This document shows, one piece after another, positions 34,745 through 42,414 of a DNA stretch of 64,000 bases. The notes under the pieces were generated by a model. It did no database searches and was not told the DNA's origin. It saw nothing but the letters and a program-made list of their open reading frames with translations. A program made the translations under genes and the position numbers. The first letter of the stretch is position 1. Each line of letters starts with the position of its first letter. The stretch is from Oscillospiraceae bacterium (lineage in GTDB: Bacteria > Bacillota > Clostridia > Oscillospirales > Acutalibacteraceae), in assembly GCA_031268095.1 (NCBI GenBank), contig JAIRXU010000028.1, positions 1-64,000 on the forward strand, given 5' to 3'.

Positions 34745-35947
34745 ATGCATCTGGTCCGAGCCAACCCCGTGGACGCAATCATTGCCGACATCGAACAAAA
34801 CATCGCGGCCGACGTTGATCTTACCGCGCTGGCGGCGCGCCACTACATTTCCCCCCGCCAGCTTTACCGGGATTTTTATGCCCGCACGGGCTATTCCCTG
34901 GCGGAATATGTCCGCTGCCGCCGCGTATCCAATGCCTGCGAGCGGATCCGCTGTTCTGATGCGCCGCTCGCGGTCATCGCGGAGGAATGCGGCTGCCAGA
35001 GCCAAGCGGCGTTCCACAAGCTCTTCAAGAGCATGGTAGGCCTCACGCCCCGCGCCTACCGCCAGGGCTGCGGTTTCTTTTCTTTTTACCCCTTCCCGCA
35101 GGATGCAATCAGTCTGCGCGTGAATGTGGGAAAAGAAACCCTGCCCGCGTGGAACATATGGCCCTACTACGACCCTTGCTTGCAAGGCATTGAGGACCGG
35201 GCTCTGGCCAGCCGGGGCAACGTGCGCGGCCGGCTATTCGGACGCAACGGCAAGCAGCTGGGCAACCGTCTGTGCTATGAACTCATGACCGAAGTTCCCG
35301 GCCCCGGCCGCGCGGGCACTTACGCCACCTGCGTGGCGCCATACCGGGAAAAGGATATCAACGCCGCATGGGATTATCTTTATAATATTTGGCTGCCAGC
35401 CAGCATGTTCGAGCAGTCCGACGAAGGCTATTTCGAAGAATATTTATTTCGGAATGGTGCGCCGCAGCGGCTGAAGCTGTTCTTGCCCGTGCAGAAACGC
35501 CGCGAGGCGCAGCACATTCGCATTGTGCGGGAGCCGGAGCGGATATTTCTGATTGCGCGGGCAACCGGTCCCCTGGCCGAGCGCCGCGCAGCCGAAACCG
35601 TAATGGATTTTTTGCAGTCGCGGTATCCGCTGCTTGTGCGCAGTGCGCGGCGGTTTTATGTCTGCGAAACCCCCGGCCGGGTGGCCTGCGGCGTAGAGTG
35701 CCCCTCCCCCATTCCGTTGCCCGATGAAAACGGCACGGAATTCCTGCGCCTGCCCGCCGGGGATTACGCTGTGTTGCCCGACGACCGCCTGGGCGACCCC
35801 CGTGTCGGGGCGGCGAAGCTGACGCAGTGGGCACAGAGCAACAGCGTCGCTTGCGCGGACACGCCCGCTTTTGCCGTGTATGAGACCCCGCCGGGACAAT
35901 ACGACAGAGAAACGATCCGTATGAAGCTGTATTTGCAGCTGAAATGA
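34745..35947 (+). CDS. AraC-family regulator with GyrI-like effector domain
   Basis: 400 aa. The ATG at 34745 follows AAAGAGGG; the frame is open further upstream but the promoter lies there. Residues 8-105 carry the double helix-turn-helix of AraC/XylS proteins (AALAARHYISPRQLYRDFYA, SLAEYVRCRRVSNACERIR, VIAEECGCQSQAAFHKLFKS, GLTPRAYRQG). The rest forms a large beta-alpha region ending in a GyrI/Rob-like ligand fold (LPAGDYAVLPDD, QYDRETIRMKLYLQL). It probably senses a small amphipathic or toxic molecule. It is followed 93 bp later by a gene whose C-terminal domain also looks GyrI-like, so the two may share a ligand. Confidence 0.85.
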   Translation: MHLVRANPVDAIIADIEQNIAADVDLTALAARHYISPRQLYRDFYARTGYSLAEYVRCRRVSNACERIRCSDAPLAVIAEECGCQSQAAFHKLFKSMVGLTPRAYRQGCGFFSFYPFPQDAISLRVNVGKETLPAWNIWPYYDPCLQGIEDRALASRGNVRGRLFGRNGKQLGNRLCYELMTEVPGPGRAGTYATCVAPYREKDINAAWDYLYNIWLPASMFEQSDEGYFEEYLFRNGAPQRLKLFLPVQKRREAQHIRIVREPERIFLIARATGPLAERRAAETVMDFLQSRYPLLVRSARRFYVCETPGRVACGVECPSPIPLPDENGTEFLRLPAGDYAVLPDDRLGDPRVGAAKLTQWAQSNSVACADTPAFAVYETPPGQYDRETIRMKLYLQLK

Positions 35948-35999
35948 CGGGATTTTTAGAAAAGTTGGCAGAAATGGATAACAAATATGCCGCGGGGCG

Positions 36000-36008
36000 T
36001 GGTATAAT
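36000..36008 (+). promoter_or_regulatory. Extended -10 promoter (TGGTATAAT)
   Basis: TGGTATAAT lies 33 bases before the next start codon. No -35 element is seen at the right spacing, which is compatible with an extended -10 or an activator-dependent promoter. Confidence 0.5.
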
Positions 36009-36040
36009 AGGGGCAGAATATGAGAAAGAGGTGCATTCGT

Positions 36041-37846
36041 ATGAACGAACCCTTGAAGAAACCCGACCCCGCAACTGCCCCGGAGAGCCACAGCCCCAAG
36101 GACAGGCCGGAGATCATCCAGCTGGCGGGGCAATTGCAGCAGCGAACAGAGGAACCTCCCCTGGCGAGCAGCGGCGGCAGCGGGATCATCCCGCTTGTCT
36201 GTCCGCTCATCAAAGACGAGCGGGGCGAAAACTACTGGTTCAACGGCTGTGTGCGCTATGCCATGGAGGCCCTGGGCGAGCCGGACTATGACTACTGGTT
36301 TTTCGCGGGCCTCACCGGCGACATTTTTACGCAGATTTATTCCTTCCGTGAGGACTACGAGGCCTGCGCGGCGTCAGATTTTCTCATGGGGCCGGACTAC
36401 GCGCTATGGGTATTCGCGCGGGTGGGCTACGATTGTACCTATGTGACGGAGCCGCAACTTCTGGCCAACCGGGCGCATTACCTGCAAAAAATCATGGACA
36501 GCATCGACCGGGGTGTGCCGGTGATTCACTGCGGCTGGGGCGTGTTCGTGGGCTATGAGGACGGTGGGCAAACCCTGCTGTACCTTACGCGCGAACGCAC
36601 CGAACCCAAGCGCCTGGCCCTGGGGACGGATCGCTTCATCGCCGAGCCCATTGCGCCCGACGAAGGGCAGCGCAGCATCACATTCCCCGTCTGCGACCTG
36701 ATTTTCGTGGGCGAAAAAACGCGGCAGGTTCCCCTCGCGCAGCTTTACCGCGAGGCCTTTGAGCGCTTGCCCGCGCAGCTAACCATTCGGACAGATGATT
36801 ATATCTTCGGGGCCGAGGCCTTCCGCGCTTGGGCCGATGACATCGAAAACGGGAGGATTTCCGCGCCAGCGCCCCGTGGGGGCGATGCCGCCTGGTGGTC
36901 GAATTACTCAAACTATGTCTGTGTGTTGGCAACCAACGGCTCGTGCTGCTTCCGTTTTCTGGACAAGGCCATGGAACTCAACCCGGACATGGCCTGGCTC
37001 CGGGAAGTCAGCGCGCTGTACAAAAAGATGGGCGATATGTGGATGCATGACAAGGACTGCCTGGAAAAGCTGGGCGGCGGGTTCAACGTGAGCGCAAAGA
37101 CGCTGGGCAACCCCAAAAAGCGCGCCCGCATCGTGGCGAAAATCCGTCAATTCGCCGATTGCGCGGATGAAGTTTTGCGGATTTTGGAGAAATCGGGCAC
37201 AAAAGGCCTGCGCGAACCCTTGAAGAAACCCGACCCCGCAACTGCCCCGGAGAGCTACAACCCCAAGGACAGGCCGGAAATTTTGAGGATGGCGGTGGAG
37301 TACACTGGCAGCCTGCGTCCGCTCCGCGCGCTGCGATCGTTCCAGGAAGCGTTCGAAATCTTCCGGTTGCCTGCATGCCGGGCCATCGGTGTGGAGCAGA
37401 TTTACAAAATGGGCGAAGGGGGCGAGCACGCGGCGGCCCCGCAGCGGGATCGTGTGCCGCGCTCGGAGGTCTGGCCCATTTTGTGGGCGCTGCCGAAGGT
37501 AATCCCGGAGGACAACTGCATCGGCTGGACTTGCGGCTGGGCGACGGAACCCAACGCGTTCTGCTATCTGGTGGCGGTGCTGTGTCCGGCGGGCACACCC
37601 GTGCCGGAAGGCTGCCAATACCGCGACGTCCCTGCGACAGAGGTGGCCGTTGGGCTCTGGGGCGAAGACATGGGCAAAGTCATCAAGCGCGCGAAAAAAC
37701 AGGGCTACGATACGCACTATAACGACGGGGGCTGCTGCTGGAATTTCGAGCTTTATCTGGACGCGGAAACGAAAGCGCTGCCACACGGCAACCAAGAATG
37801 GCGCTGGGCGGTCCCGGTGCGCGAAGCGAAAAAACACAGGAAATGA
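36041..37846 (+). CDS. BtrH-like/GyrI-like two-domain protein with internal leader duplication
   Basis: 601 aa. The start is the ATG at 36041 after AAAGAGGTG. Residues about 50-380 contain NGCVRYAMEALGEPDYDYWF and GVPVIHCGWGVFVGYED, resembling the cysteine-peptidase-like fold of butirosin protein BtrH and C39-like relatives; the Cys in NGC and later His are candidate active-site residues. Residues about 390-601 include CQYRDVPATEVAVGLWGED and WNFELYLD, as in GyrI-like ligand domains. The linker (from residue 392) repeats the first 22 residues of the protein almost exactly. This suggests that two genes with the same opening were fused. It is not recognised as a characterised family. It follows the AraC/GyrI-type regulator and may share its signal. 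Confidence 0.8.
   Translation: MNEPLKKPDPATAPESHSPKDRPEIIQLAGQLQQRTEEPPLASSGGSGIIPLVCPLIKDERGENYWFNGCVRYAMEALGEPDYDYWFFAGLTGDIFTQIYSFREDYEACAASDFLMGPDYALWVFARVGYDCTYVTEPQLLANRAHYLQKIMDSIDRGVPVIHCGWGVFVGYEDGGQTLLYLTRERTEPKRLALGTDRFIAEPIAPDEGQRSITFPVCDLIFVGEKTRQVPLAQLYREAFERLPAQLTIRTDDYIFGAEAFRAWADDIENGRISAPAPRGGDAAWWSNYSNYVCVLATNGSCCFRFLDKAMELNPDMAWLREVSALYKKMGDMWMHDKDCLEKLGGGFNVSAKTLGNPKKRARIVAKIRQFADCADEVLRILEKSGTKGLREPLKKPDPATAPESYNPKDRPEILRMAVEYTGSLRPLRALRSFQEAFEIFRLPACRAIGVEQIYKMGEGGEHAAAPQRDRVPRSEVWPILWALPKVIPEDNCIGWTCGWATEPNAFCYLVAVLCPAGTPVPEGCQYRDVPATEVAVGLWGEDMGKVIKRAKKQGYDTHYNDGGCCWNFELYLDAETKALPHGNQEWRWAVPVREAKKHRK
36047..36111 (+). repeat. 65-bp direct repeat, copy 1
   Basis: This copy matches 37214-37278 at 63 of 65 positions and encodes EPLKKPDPATAPES plus PKDRPE. 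It covers the codons right after the start of the fusion gene. Confidence 0.9.
37214..37278 (+). repeat. 65-bp direct repeat, copy 2
   Basis: This second copy is in the same reading frame, 1167 bp downstream, at the junction between the BtrH-like and GyrI-like parts. The near-identity at DNA level points to a recent duplication or fusion. Confidence 0.9.
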
Positions 37847-37854
37847 CATGATGT

Positions 37855-37915
37855 CCCCCCTCCCCGCAGGGTGCGGTATGCCGCAAGCAGCATACTCTCT
37901 CTGCGGGAGAGGGGG
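37855..37915. repeat. Large imperfect palindrome after the fusion gene
   Basis: CCCCCCTCCCCGCAG pairs with CTGCGGGAGAGGGGG, with an inner stem GTATGC/GCATAC. It starts nine bases after the stop codon. It lacks an adjacent T-run, so it may be an RNA-stabilising stem or a small palindromic repeat element rather than a simple terminator. Confidence 0.6.
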
Positions 37916-38029
37916 TTCTGCCGCCGGCAAGTTGTTTTTGGCGCGATTCCGTTGTTTTGACAACAAAAACAACAGGTCGCGCAAAAGAACAACAAATAAC
38001 GGCAAAAAACAACAAAAGGAGCCTTGACC

Positions 38030-38443
38030 ATGTGGATTCTATACGCGCTGCTTTCCGCGCTGTTCGCCGCGTTGACATCCATTCTCGCGAAATTGGGCAT
38101 GCAACATATGGATTCAACCCTTGCCACCGCCATCCGGACAGTTGTCGTGCTGGTGATGGCCTGGGGCATCGTTTTTCTCACGGGCAAACAGCAGGGGATT
38201 CCGGATATCATCCGCAAAAGCTGGCTGTTCCTGGCGCTCTCCGGCGCGGCAACGGGACTGTCTTGGCTGTTCTATTTTAAAGCCCTACAAATCGGAGACG
38301 TTTCCAAGGTGGCGCCCATCGACAAATGCAGCGCGGTCATCTCCATGGTGCTGGCCTTCGCGTTTCTTGGCGAGAAGGTCAATGTCAAGAGCATCGTCGG
38401 CGGGCTGCTGATCACCGCTGGCGCGCTGGTGCTGACGCTCTAA
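38030..38443 (+). CDS. Half-size DMT (EamA) membrane protein
   Basis: 137 aa, a single EamA unit with about five hydrophobic segments (WILYALLSALFAALTSILAK, SWLFLALSGAATGLSWLFYF, IVGGLLITAGALVLTL). The start is the ATG at 38030, eight bases after AAAAGGAG; a TTG six bases upstream is possible. LAKLGMQ and KVAPIDKCSAV are typical of the roughly 140-aa DMT proteins that work as homodimers. Export of small metabolites is the family role; substrate unknown. The leader is rich in CAACA motifs. No promoter with a clear -10 is visible. Confidence 0.88.
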   Translation: MWILYALLSALFAALTSILAKLGMQHMDSTLATAIRTVVVLVMAWGIVFLTGKQQGIPDIIRKSWLFLALSGAATGLSWLFYFKALQIGDVSKVAPIDKCSAVISMVLAFAFLGEKVNVKSIVGGLLITAGALVLTL

Positions 38444-38512
38444 GCCGCAGCGTCTCTAAAGGGATTTTCTTTGTCAGCCGCGCCGTACTGCCAAATTCCA
38501 GCGGAAAAGCCC

Positions 38513-38541
38513 TTGATAATTCCTAAGCGCCGTGGTATAAT
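38513..38541 (+). promoter_or_regulatory. Promoter of the YD-repeat lipoprotein gene
   Basis: TTGATA (38513-38518), 17-base spacer and TATAAT (38536-38541) lie about 115 bases before the start codon. Confidence 0.8.
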
Positions 38542-38657
38542 ACGTTTGATCGGTGCTTGCCGGGCGATATATCTGCCGAAAGAATGGCCAGCGCCATATC
38601 AAAAATCAAAGGCGGCCTCGCTCCCGCCGAGTTATATTTTTGCCCGGAGGTCTTTTC

Positions 38658-39716
38658 ATGAAAAAACTCCTCGCTTCCCTCCTCGCCCTCGCCCTGCTGC
38701 TGTCCCTCTTCGCCTGTACACCGTCTGCGGACGGACCCCTGACCGCTGACGCCTGGATCGCCAAAGGCGAAAAATACCTGCTCGACCTCGACTACGAGCA
38801 GGCCATTCTGGCCTTCGACGAGGTCATCAAAATCGACCCGAAAAATCCCCGCCCCTGGGAAGACAAGATCGTCGCCCAGGAGATGGACAACGACCACGAC
38901 GGCGCGGCCCAGACCAACCAGCAGGCCCAGGAGCAAGTCCCGGACTTCCCGGTGATTCCCATTGATCCCGCCAATCCCGACCCGGCAGCAACCTTGCCGC
39001 CGATTTTAAAATGGCTCGAGGACCACGGCCTGCTCGATTTCCTGCAAAAGCTGCTCGCGCGGCTGGCCGAGCGCTGGCCGGAGATCGCGCTGTTCCAGAC
39101 GGAGCTGGCGCGCGTGAAGGATCTGAAACCGCAAGCCAGCGGCGCGGCCGCGGAAAAAACGACCGAAGCCCCCAAGAAAAAATGGCTGCTGGAGCGAACG
39201 GACACTTATAATGCCGACGGAACCCTGACTTCCTATACCACATACCAATACGACGCGAACGGGAACCAAACCAGGTCTGATTATTATTTTTCTGACGGTA
39301 GCCATAACTACGAAACGTATCAGTACGATGCGGACGGAAAGCTAACCAGGTCTGATGATTATCCTTCTGATGGTAGCCATCACTACGGAACGTATCAGTA
39401 CGACGCGGAAGGAAAGCTAACCAGGTCTGATGATTATCCTTCTGACGGTAGCCATTCCTACGGAACGTATCAGTACGATGCGGACGGAAACATCAACCGA
39501 TGGGATAGTTACGATTCCAACGACAATCATGCCTACGGAACACGCCAGTACGATGCGGACGGAAAGCGAAGCAGGGATGATTATTATTCTTCTGATGGTT
39601 CTCATGAATATGCGACGTGCCAGTACGACGCGAACGGGAATATCAGCCGGCTAGATTCTTACGATGCCGACGGCAAACTTACCGGCTACACCCTCTATAC
39701 CTACACCGAAGCCTGA
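38658..39716 (+). CDS. Lipoprotein with TPR-like unit and six 25-residue YD repeats
   Basis: 352 aa. The start is the ATG at 38658, seven bases after GGAGG. The signal peptide ends in a lipobox-like SLFAC, so Cys20 should be lipidated and the protein held outside the membrane. Residues about 35-65 form a TPR hairpin (AWIAKGEKYLLDLDYEQAIL, AFDEVIKIDPKNP). A Pro/Gln-rich linker and a helical region follow. From residue about 195 come six tandem 25-residue units (TYQYDANGN..R.D.Y.SDGSH.Y), a beta-strand repeat of the YD/RHS and MORN-like type. Such repeats bind sugars or build shells in larger toxins; this is a short stand-alone version. Role unknown. Confidence 0.87.
   Translation: MKKLLASLLALALLLSLFACTPSADGPLTADAWIAKGEKYLLDLDYEQAILAFDEVIKIDPKNPRPWEDKIVAQEMDNDHDGAAQTNQQAQEQVPDFPVIPIDPANPDPAATLPPILKWLEDHGLLDFLQKLLARLAERWPEIALFQTELARVKDLKPQASGAAAEKTTEAPKKKWLLERTDTYNADGTLTSYTTYQYDANGNQTRSDYYFSDGSHNYETYQYDADGKLTRSDDYPSDGSHHYGTYQYDAEGKLTRSDDYPSDGSHSYGTYQYDADGNINRWDSYDSNDNHAYGTRQYDADGKRSRDDYYSSDGSHEYATCQYDANGNISRLDSYDADGKLTGYTLYTYTEA
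39240..39689 (+). repeat. Six 75-bp tandem units coding YD repeats
   Basis: Units start every 75 bp at 39240, 39315, 39390, 39465, 39540 and 39615. Units 2 and 3 are nearly identical in DNA, so unit number may vary between strains. Confidence 0.85.
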
Positions 39717-39724
39717 CGGGGCGC

Positions 39725-39755
39725 AAAAAATACCGGCAAAGACGAACTTTGCCGG
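39725..39755 (-). terminator. Terminator of the 58-aa protein gene
   Basis: On the minus strand CCGGCAAAG-TTCGT-CTTTGCCGG is followed by TATTTTTT, 29 bases after the stop. This supports the small gene being transcribed. Confidence 0.85.
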
Positions 39756-39783
39756 CGAGATGCAAGACAGATGGATCCCTGAA

Positions 39784-39960
39784 TCAGTTGAATGCGTCGA
39801 GGACGTTGCTGAGCGTCTTCATGGTCTTGTGCAGCGTTTTCTGCGCGGTTTTCTGGTAGCCCGGCTTCTGCATCGCGCCGCCCACCAGGCCCACCGCGCC
39901 GCCCACCGCCAAGCCGATTCCCAGACCCTTCACCAGCTGCGTCGCCTGCCATTTTGCCAT
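39784..39960 (-). CDS. Small glycine-zipper membrane protein
   Basis: 58 aa, easily missed. The ATG (39958-39960) has AAAGGAGG nine bases upstream and the stop is followed by an intrinsic terminator. The centre (LVKGLGIGLAVGGAVGLVGG) is one glycine-zipper hydrophobic segment. The tail is basic and helical (GYQKTAQKTLHKTMKTLSN, then VLDAFN). It resembles short YtxH-like clostridial proteins of unknown role. It is convergent with the YD-repeat lipoprotein gene and divergent from trmL. Confidence 0.75.
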   Translation of the reverse strand: MAKWQATQLVKGLGIGLAVGGAVGLVGGAMQKPGYQKTAQKTLHKTMKTLSNVLDAFN

Positions 39961-40061
39961 TATGAGTGCCTCCTTTCGTCCCGTGCTTGACTGAACCTTG
40001 ACTGAAATCAGTCGGCCCCCTTATCTTGCCCACGCCGGGCCAAAAAAACGGAGCCAAACGC

Positions 40062-40598
40062 ATGGAAATTATTCCCTCTCCGATGTCCTCTCCTTGTGCA
40101 CTTCACTTGGTGCTGGTGGAACCGGAAATTCCGCAGAACACCGGCAACATCGCCCGGACCTGCGCGGCCTTGGGCGCGCACCTGCACCTGGTGGAACCGC
40201 TGGGCTTCCGGGTGGACGACGCGAAGCTAAAGCGCGCCGGGCTGGATTACTGGCGCCTGATGGATATCACATATTATCGGGATTTGGATGATTTTTTCTC
40301 CCGAACGCCGGGGCCTTATTTCTATTTCACCACCAAAGGTGGTCGGGTTTTTTCGGATGTTGCCTATCCGTCGGCAGTATATTTTCTTTTTGGCAAGGAA
40401 ACCGCCGGTCTGCCGGAACCGCTGCTGCTGGCACACCCCGAACGCGCGGTCCGGATCCCCATGATTTCCGCCGCCCGCAGCCTCAACCTTTCCAACGCGG
40501 CCGCGGTCGCGGCTTATGAGGTTTCCCGGCAGTGGGGATATCCGGGTCTGCTGGGAGAGAACGGATATCTTTGGGAGGAGAATGCACCACATGCGTGA
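40062..40598 (+). CDS. trmL: tRNA (cytidine/uridine-2'-O-)-methyltransferase TrmL
   Basis: 178 aa. The ATG at 40062 has CGGAG eight bases before it. SPOUT-fold signature motifs are NTGNIARTCAALGA, LFGKETAGLPE and IPMISAARSLNLSNAAAVAAYE, which form the knot that holds S-adenosylmethionine. TrmL/YibK methylates the wobble nucleotide of some tRNA-Leu species in the cytoplasm. The stop overlaps the next gene's start by eight bases, suggesting coupled translation. Confidence 0.93.
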   Translation: MEIIPSPMSSPCALHLVLVEPEIPQNTGNIARTCAALGAHLHLVEPLGFRVDDAKLKRAGLDYWRLMDITYYRDLDDFFSRTPGPYFYFTTKGGRVFSDVAYPSAVYFLFGKETAGLPEPLLLAHPERAVRIPMISAARSLNLSNAAAVAAYEVSRQWGYPGLLGENGYLWEENAPHA

Positions 40599-41694
40599 AT
40601 TTTTTTACCGGCTGTTTGCGCTGTCATTTTGCTTTTTTAGACTGTTTCCTCTGCAAAAAAACAAAGTCGTCCTCCTCCTGCCTCACCGGGCCGGCGGATC
40701 TCTGGACGTTCTGGAAAAAGCGCTGCGGCGGCGCGGCGGAATCCGGATTGTCCGGGTACCCGTCGCCGGTTTCGGCGATGGCGTCCGGGCAATGGCGCGG
40801 TTCTTCACCGCCCATGCCATGCATTTGGCGACGGCCCGCTGGGTATTCCTCAACGATAATTTCATGCCGATGGCTGACTTGCCGTTCTCCAAAAAGGCCG
40901 ATATTGTGCAGCTTTGGCACGCGGAGGGCGCGCTGAAGACCCATGGGCTGAGCTTGGACCTCCCCGCTCGACTGCGCCGCCGGGTGGCGAAGGGTATGGC
41001 CCGATACACGGCGGTAATCTGCTCCTGCGAAGCGGTAATCCCCTACTACGCGGAAGCGTTTGGTTTGCCCCCGGCGCGAATTTTGCCGCTGGGATCCCCT
41101 CGGACTGATCTCCTCCTGTCGCCTGCCGACCCCGGCGCACGGGCCCGATTTGACGCAGCTCACCCGGACTGCGCGGGCAAACGACTGGTCCTCTATGCCC
41201 CCACATTCCGGGACAACCCCGCGGCGGACGCCCTGCTGCTGGAGCACTTCGACTTTCCCGCTTTTGGGGCGGCTTTTCCAGAAACCGTACTGTTGCTGCG
41301 ATTGCATCCGCAGGTTCATGCGTCCCGGGACTCGGCCGACCTGCCCGGCGGCACAGTGGACGTGACAGAGGAAGAGGATTTGGCAGGACTGCTGCGGCTG
41401 GCCGACGCGCTGATCACCGATTATTCCTCTATCTGCCTCGACAGTGCATTTTTAGATGTTCCAACTTATTTTTACTGGTTTGACGGCGAGGATTATTTTC
41501 AAGGCAGGAATTTTTATGTCTCGCTATCAGAACTGGCGCCGGGGCCCATCGTTCGGGATTTTCCGGCGCTGCTGGCGGCCCTGCGCACCCCGGATGACGC
41601 CCGGGACCGGCGCCTGGCCTTCGCGGCGTTTCATTTGGGGCGCGTGGACGGCAAAGCGGCGGACCGGGTAACCGCACGTTTTTTGGGGGAATGA
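40591..41694 (+). CDS. CDP-glycerol glycerophosphotransferase-family protein (TagB/TagF-like)
   Basis: 367 aa. The start is the ATG at 40591; an ATG nine bases earlier is too close to the GGAGGAG site. An N-terminal hydrophobic stretch (LFALSFCFFRLFPL) may attach it to the membrane. ADIVQLWHAEGALKTHG contains the family His. Later come KRLVLYAPTFRDN, LLRLHPQVH and ITDYSSICLDSAFLDVPTYF, the C-terminal motif of teichoic acid glycerophosphotransferases. It probably transfers a polyol phosphate onto a wall or surface polymer. Other teichoic genes are not adjacent; it is coupled to trmL. Confidence 0.88.
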   Translation: MREFFYRLFALSFCFFRLFPLQKNKVVLLLPHRAGGSLDVLEKALRRRGGIRIVRVPVAGFGDGVRAMARFFTAHAMHLATARWVFLNDNFMPMADLPFSKKADIVQLWHAEGALKTHGLSLDLPARLRRRVAKGMARYTAVICSCEAVIPYYAEAFGLPPARILPLGSPRTDLLLSPADPGARARFDAAHPDCAGKRLVLYAPTFRDNPAADALLLEHFDFPAFGAAFPETVLLLRLHPQVHASRDSADLPGGTVDVTEEEDLAGLLRLADALITDYSSICLDSAFLDVPTYFYWFDGEDYFQGRNFYVSLSELAPGPIVRDFPALLAALRTPDDARDRRLAFAAFHLGRVDGKAADRVTARFLGE

Positions 41695-41730
41695 AAACCG
41701 GGGCAAAGCGCTGGCTCTGCCCCGGTTTTT
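41694..41730. terminator. Bidirectional terminator between convergent genes
   Basis: AAAACCGGGGC-AAAGCGCTGGCTCT-GCCCCGGTTTTT works on both strands. It serves the glycerophosphotransferase gene and the GNAT gene. Confidence 0.85.
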
Positions 41731-42265
41731 AGGTATCCGGCGACTCCTGCGTGATCCAATAGCGCTGGAATATTTTTTCACCCTCTTGGCGCTCGTCTTC
41801 CAATACCCCGCCATTTTTCCGGATGGTTCGGGCCGAGCCAATGTTGTCTTTATCGCAAGTCACCAGCACCCGCAGGATGCCCCATTCCCGGCATTTCTCC
41901 AGGACCAAGCGCAACTGCTCCGCCGCGCAGCCCTTGCGGCGCTCCGAAGGCGCAACCGCATACCCGATTTGGCCGCCCCGGTGCAGCAGCGAATCGTTGA
42001 GCCGCCGGCGAACATTCACCGCGCCGAGGATCTTGTCCTCCCGCTCATCCATCAAAAACCAGGTTTGGGCAGGCACCCACCCGGCGGGCACCGTTGCTTC
42101 TGAAGAATAACGCCGGAGTTTGCGCAGGAAGGCGGCGTAGGTTTTATCCGCGCCGAGGCCCGGGATTTGGCGTTCGCCCGCAGCGAGGAATTCTTTACGG
42201 TAGCGGTACCAAAGCCGCCGGTGCCGCAGCGCTGGACGGACGAGATGCAGAGATATGGAGGGCAT
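41729..42265 (-). CDS. GNAT-family N-acetyltransferase (RimJ/RimL type)
   Basis: 178 aa. The start follows AGAAGGA. HLVRPALRHRRLWYRYRKEF opens the fold, TWFLMDEREDKILGAVNVRR forms the central sheet, QIGYAVAPSERRKGCAAEQL is the acetyl-CoA pyrophosphate loop, and VLVTCDKDNIGSARTIRKNG is the RimL-type closing motif. Small-molecule or N-terminal acetylation is expected; the substrate is unknown. It has its own promoter. Confidence 0.9.
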   Translation of the reverse strand: MPSISLHLVRPALRHRRLWYRYRKEFLAAGERQIPGLGADKTYAAFLRKLRRYSSEATVPAGWVPAQTWFLMDEREDKILGAVNVRRRLNDSLLHRGGQIGYAVAPSERRKGCAAEQLRLVLEKCREWGILRVLVTCDKDNIGSARTIRKNGGVLEDERQEGEKIFQRYWITQESPDT

Positions 42266-42303
42266 GCCAATCCTTCTTTCTGCCGTTCGACGATTTGCTT
42301 TTT

Positions 42304-42332
42304 ATTATAGTAGAACGGAAATCGTTTGTCAA
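42304..42332 (-). promoter_or_regulatory. Sigma-A promoter of the GNAT gene
   Basis: Perfect TTGACA (42327-42332) and TATAAT (42304-42309) lie on the minus strand with a 17-base spacer. Confidence 0.88.
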
Positions 42333-42414
42333 GATATTTTTCAAGGCGGGATCGGCCGCGAAATTTGAAAAAAACGCGGATGCAGACGCGTTCACATAAG
42401 GAGCAATCCAAGCC

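Noticed and set aside
39240..39689. CRISPR-like array
   Set aside because: The 75-bp periodic units are coding tandem repeats without unique spacers.
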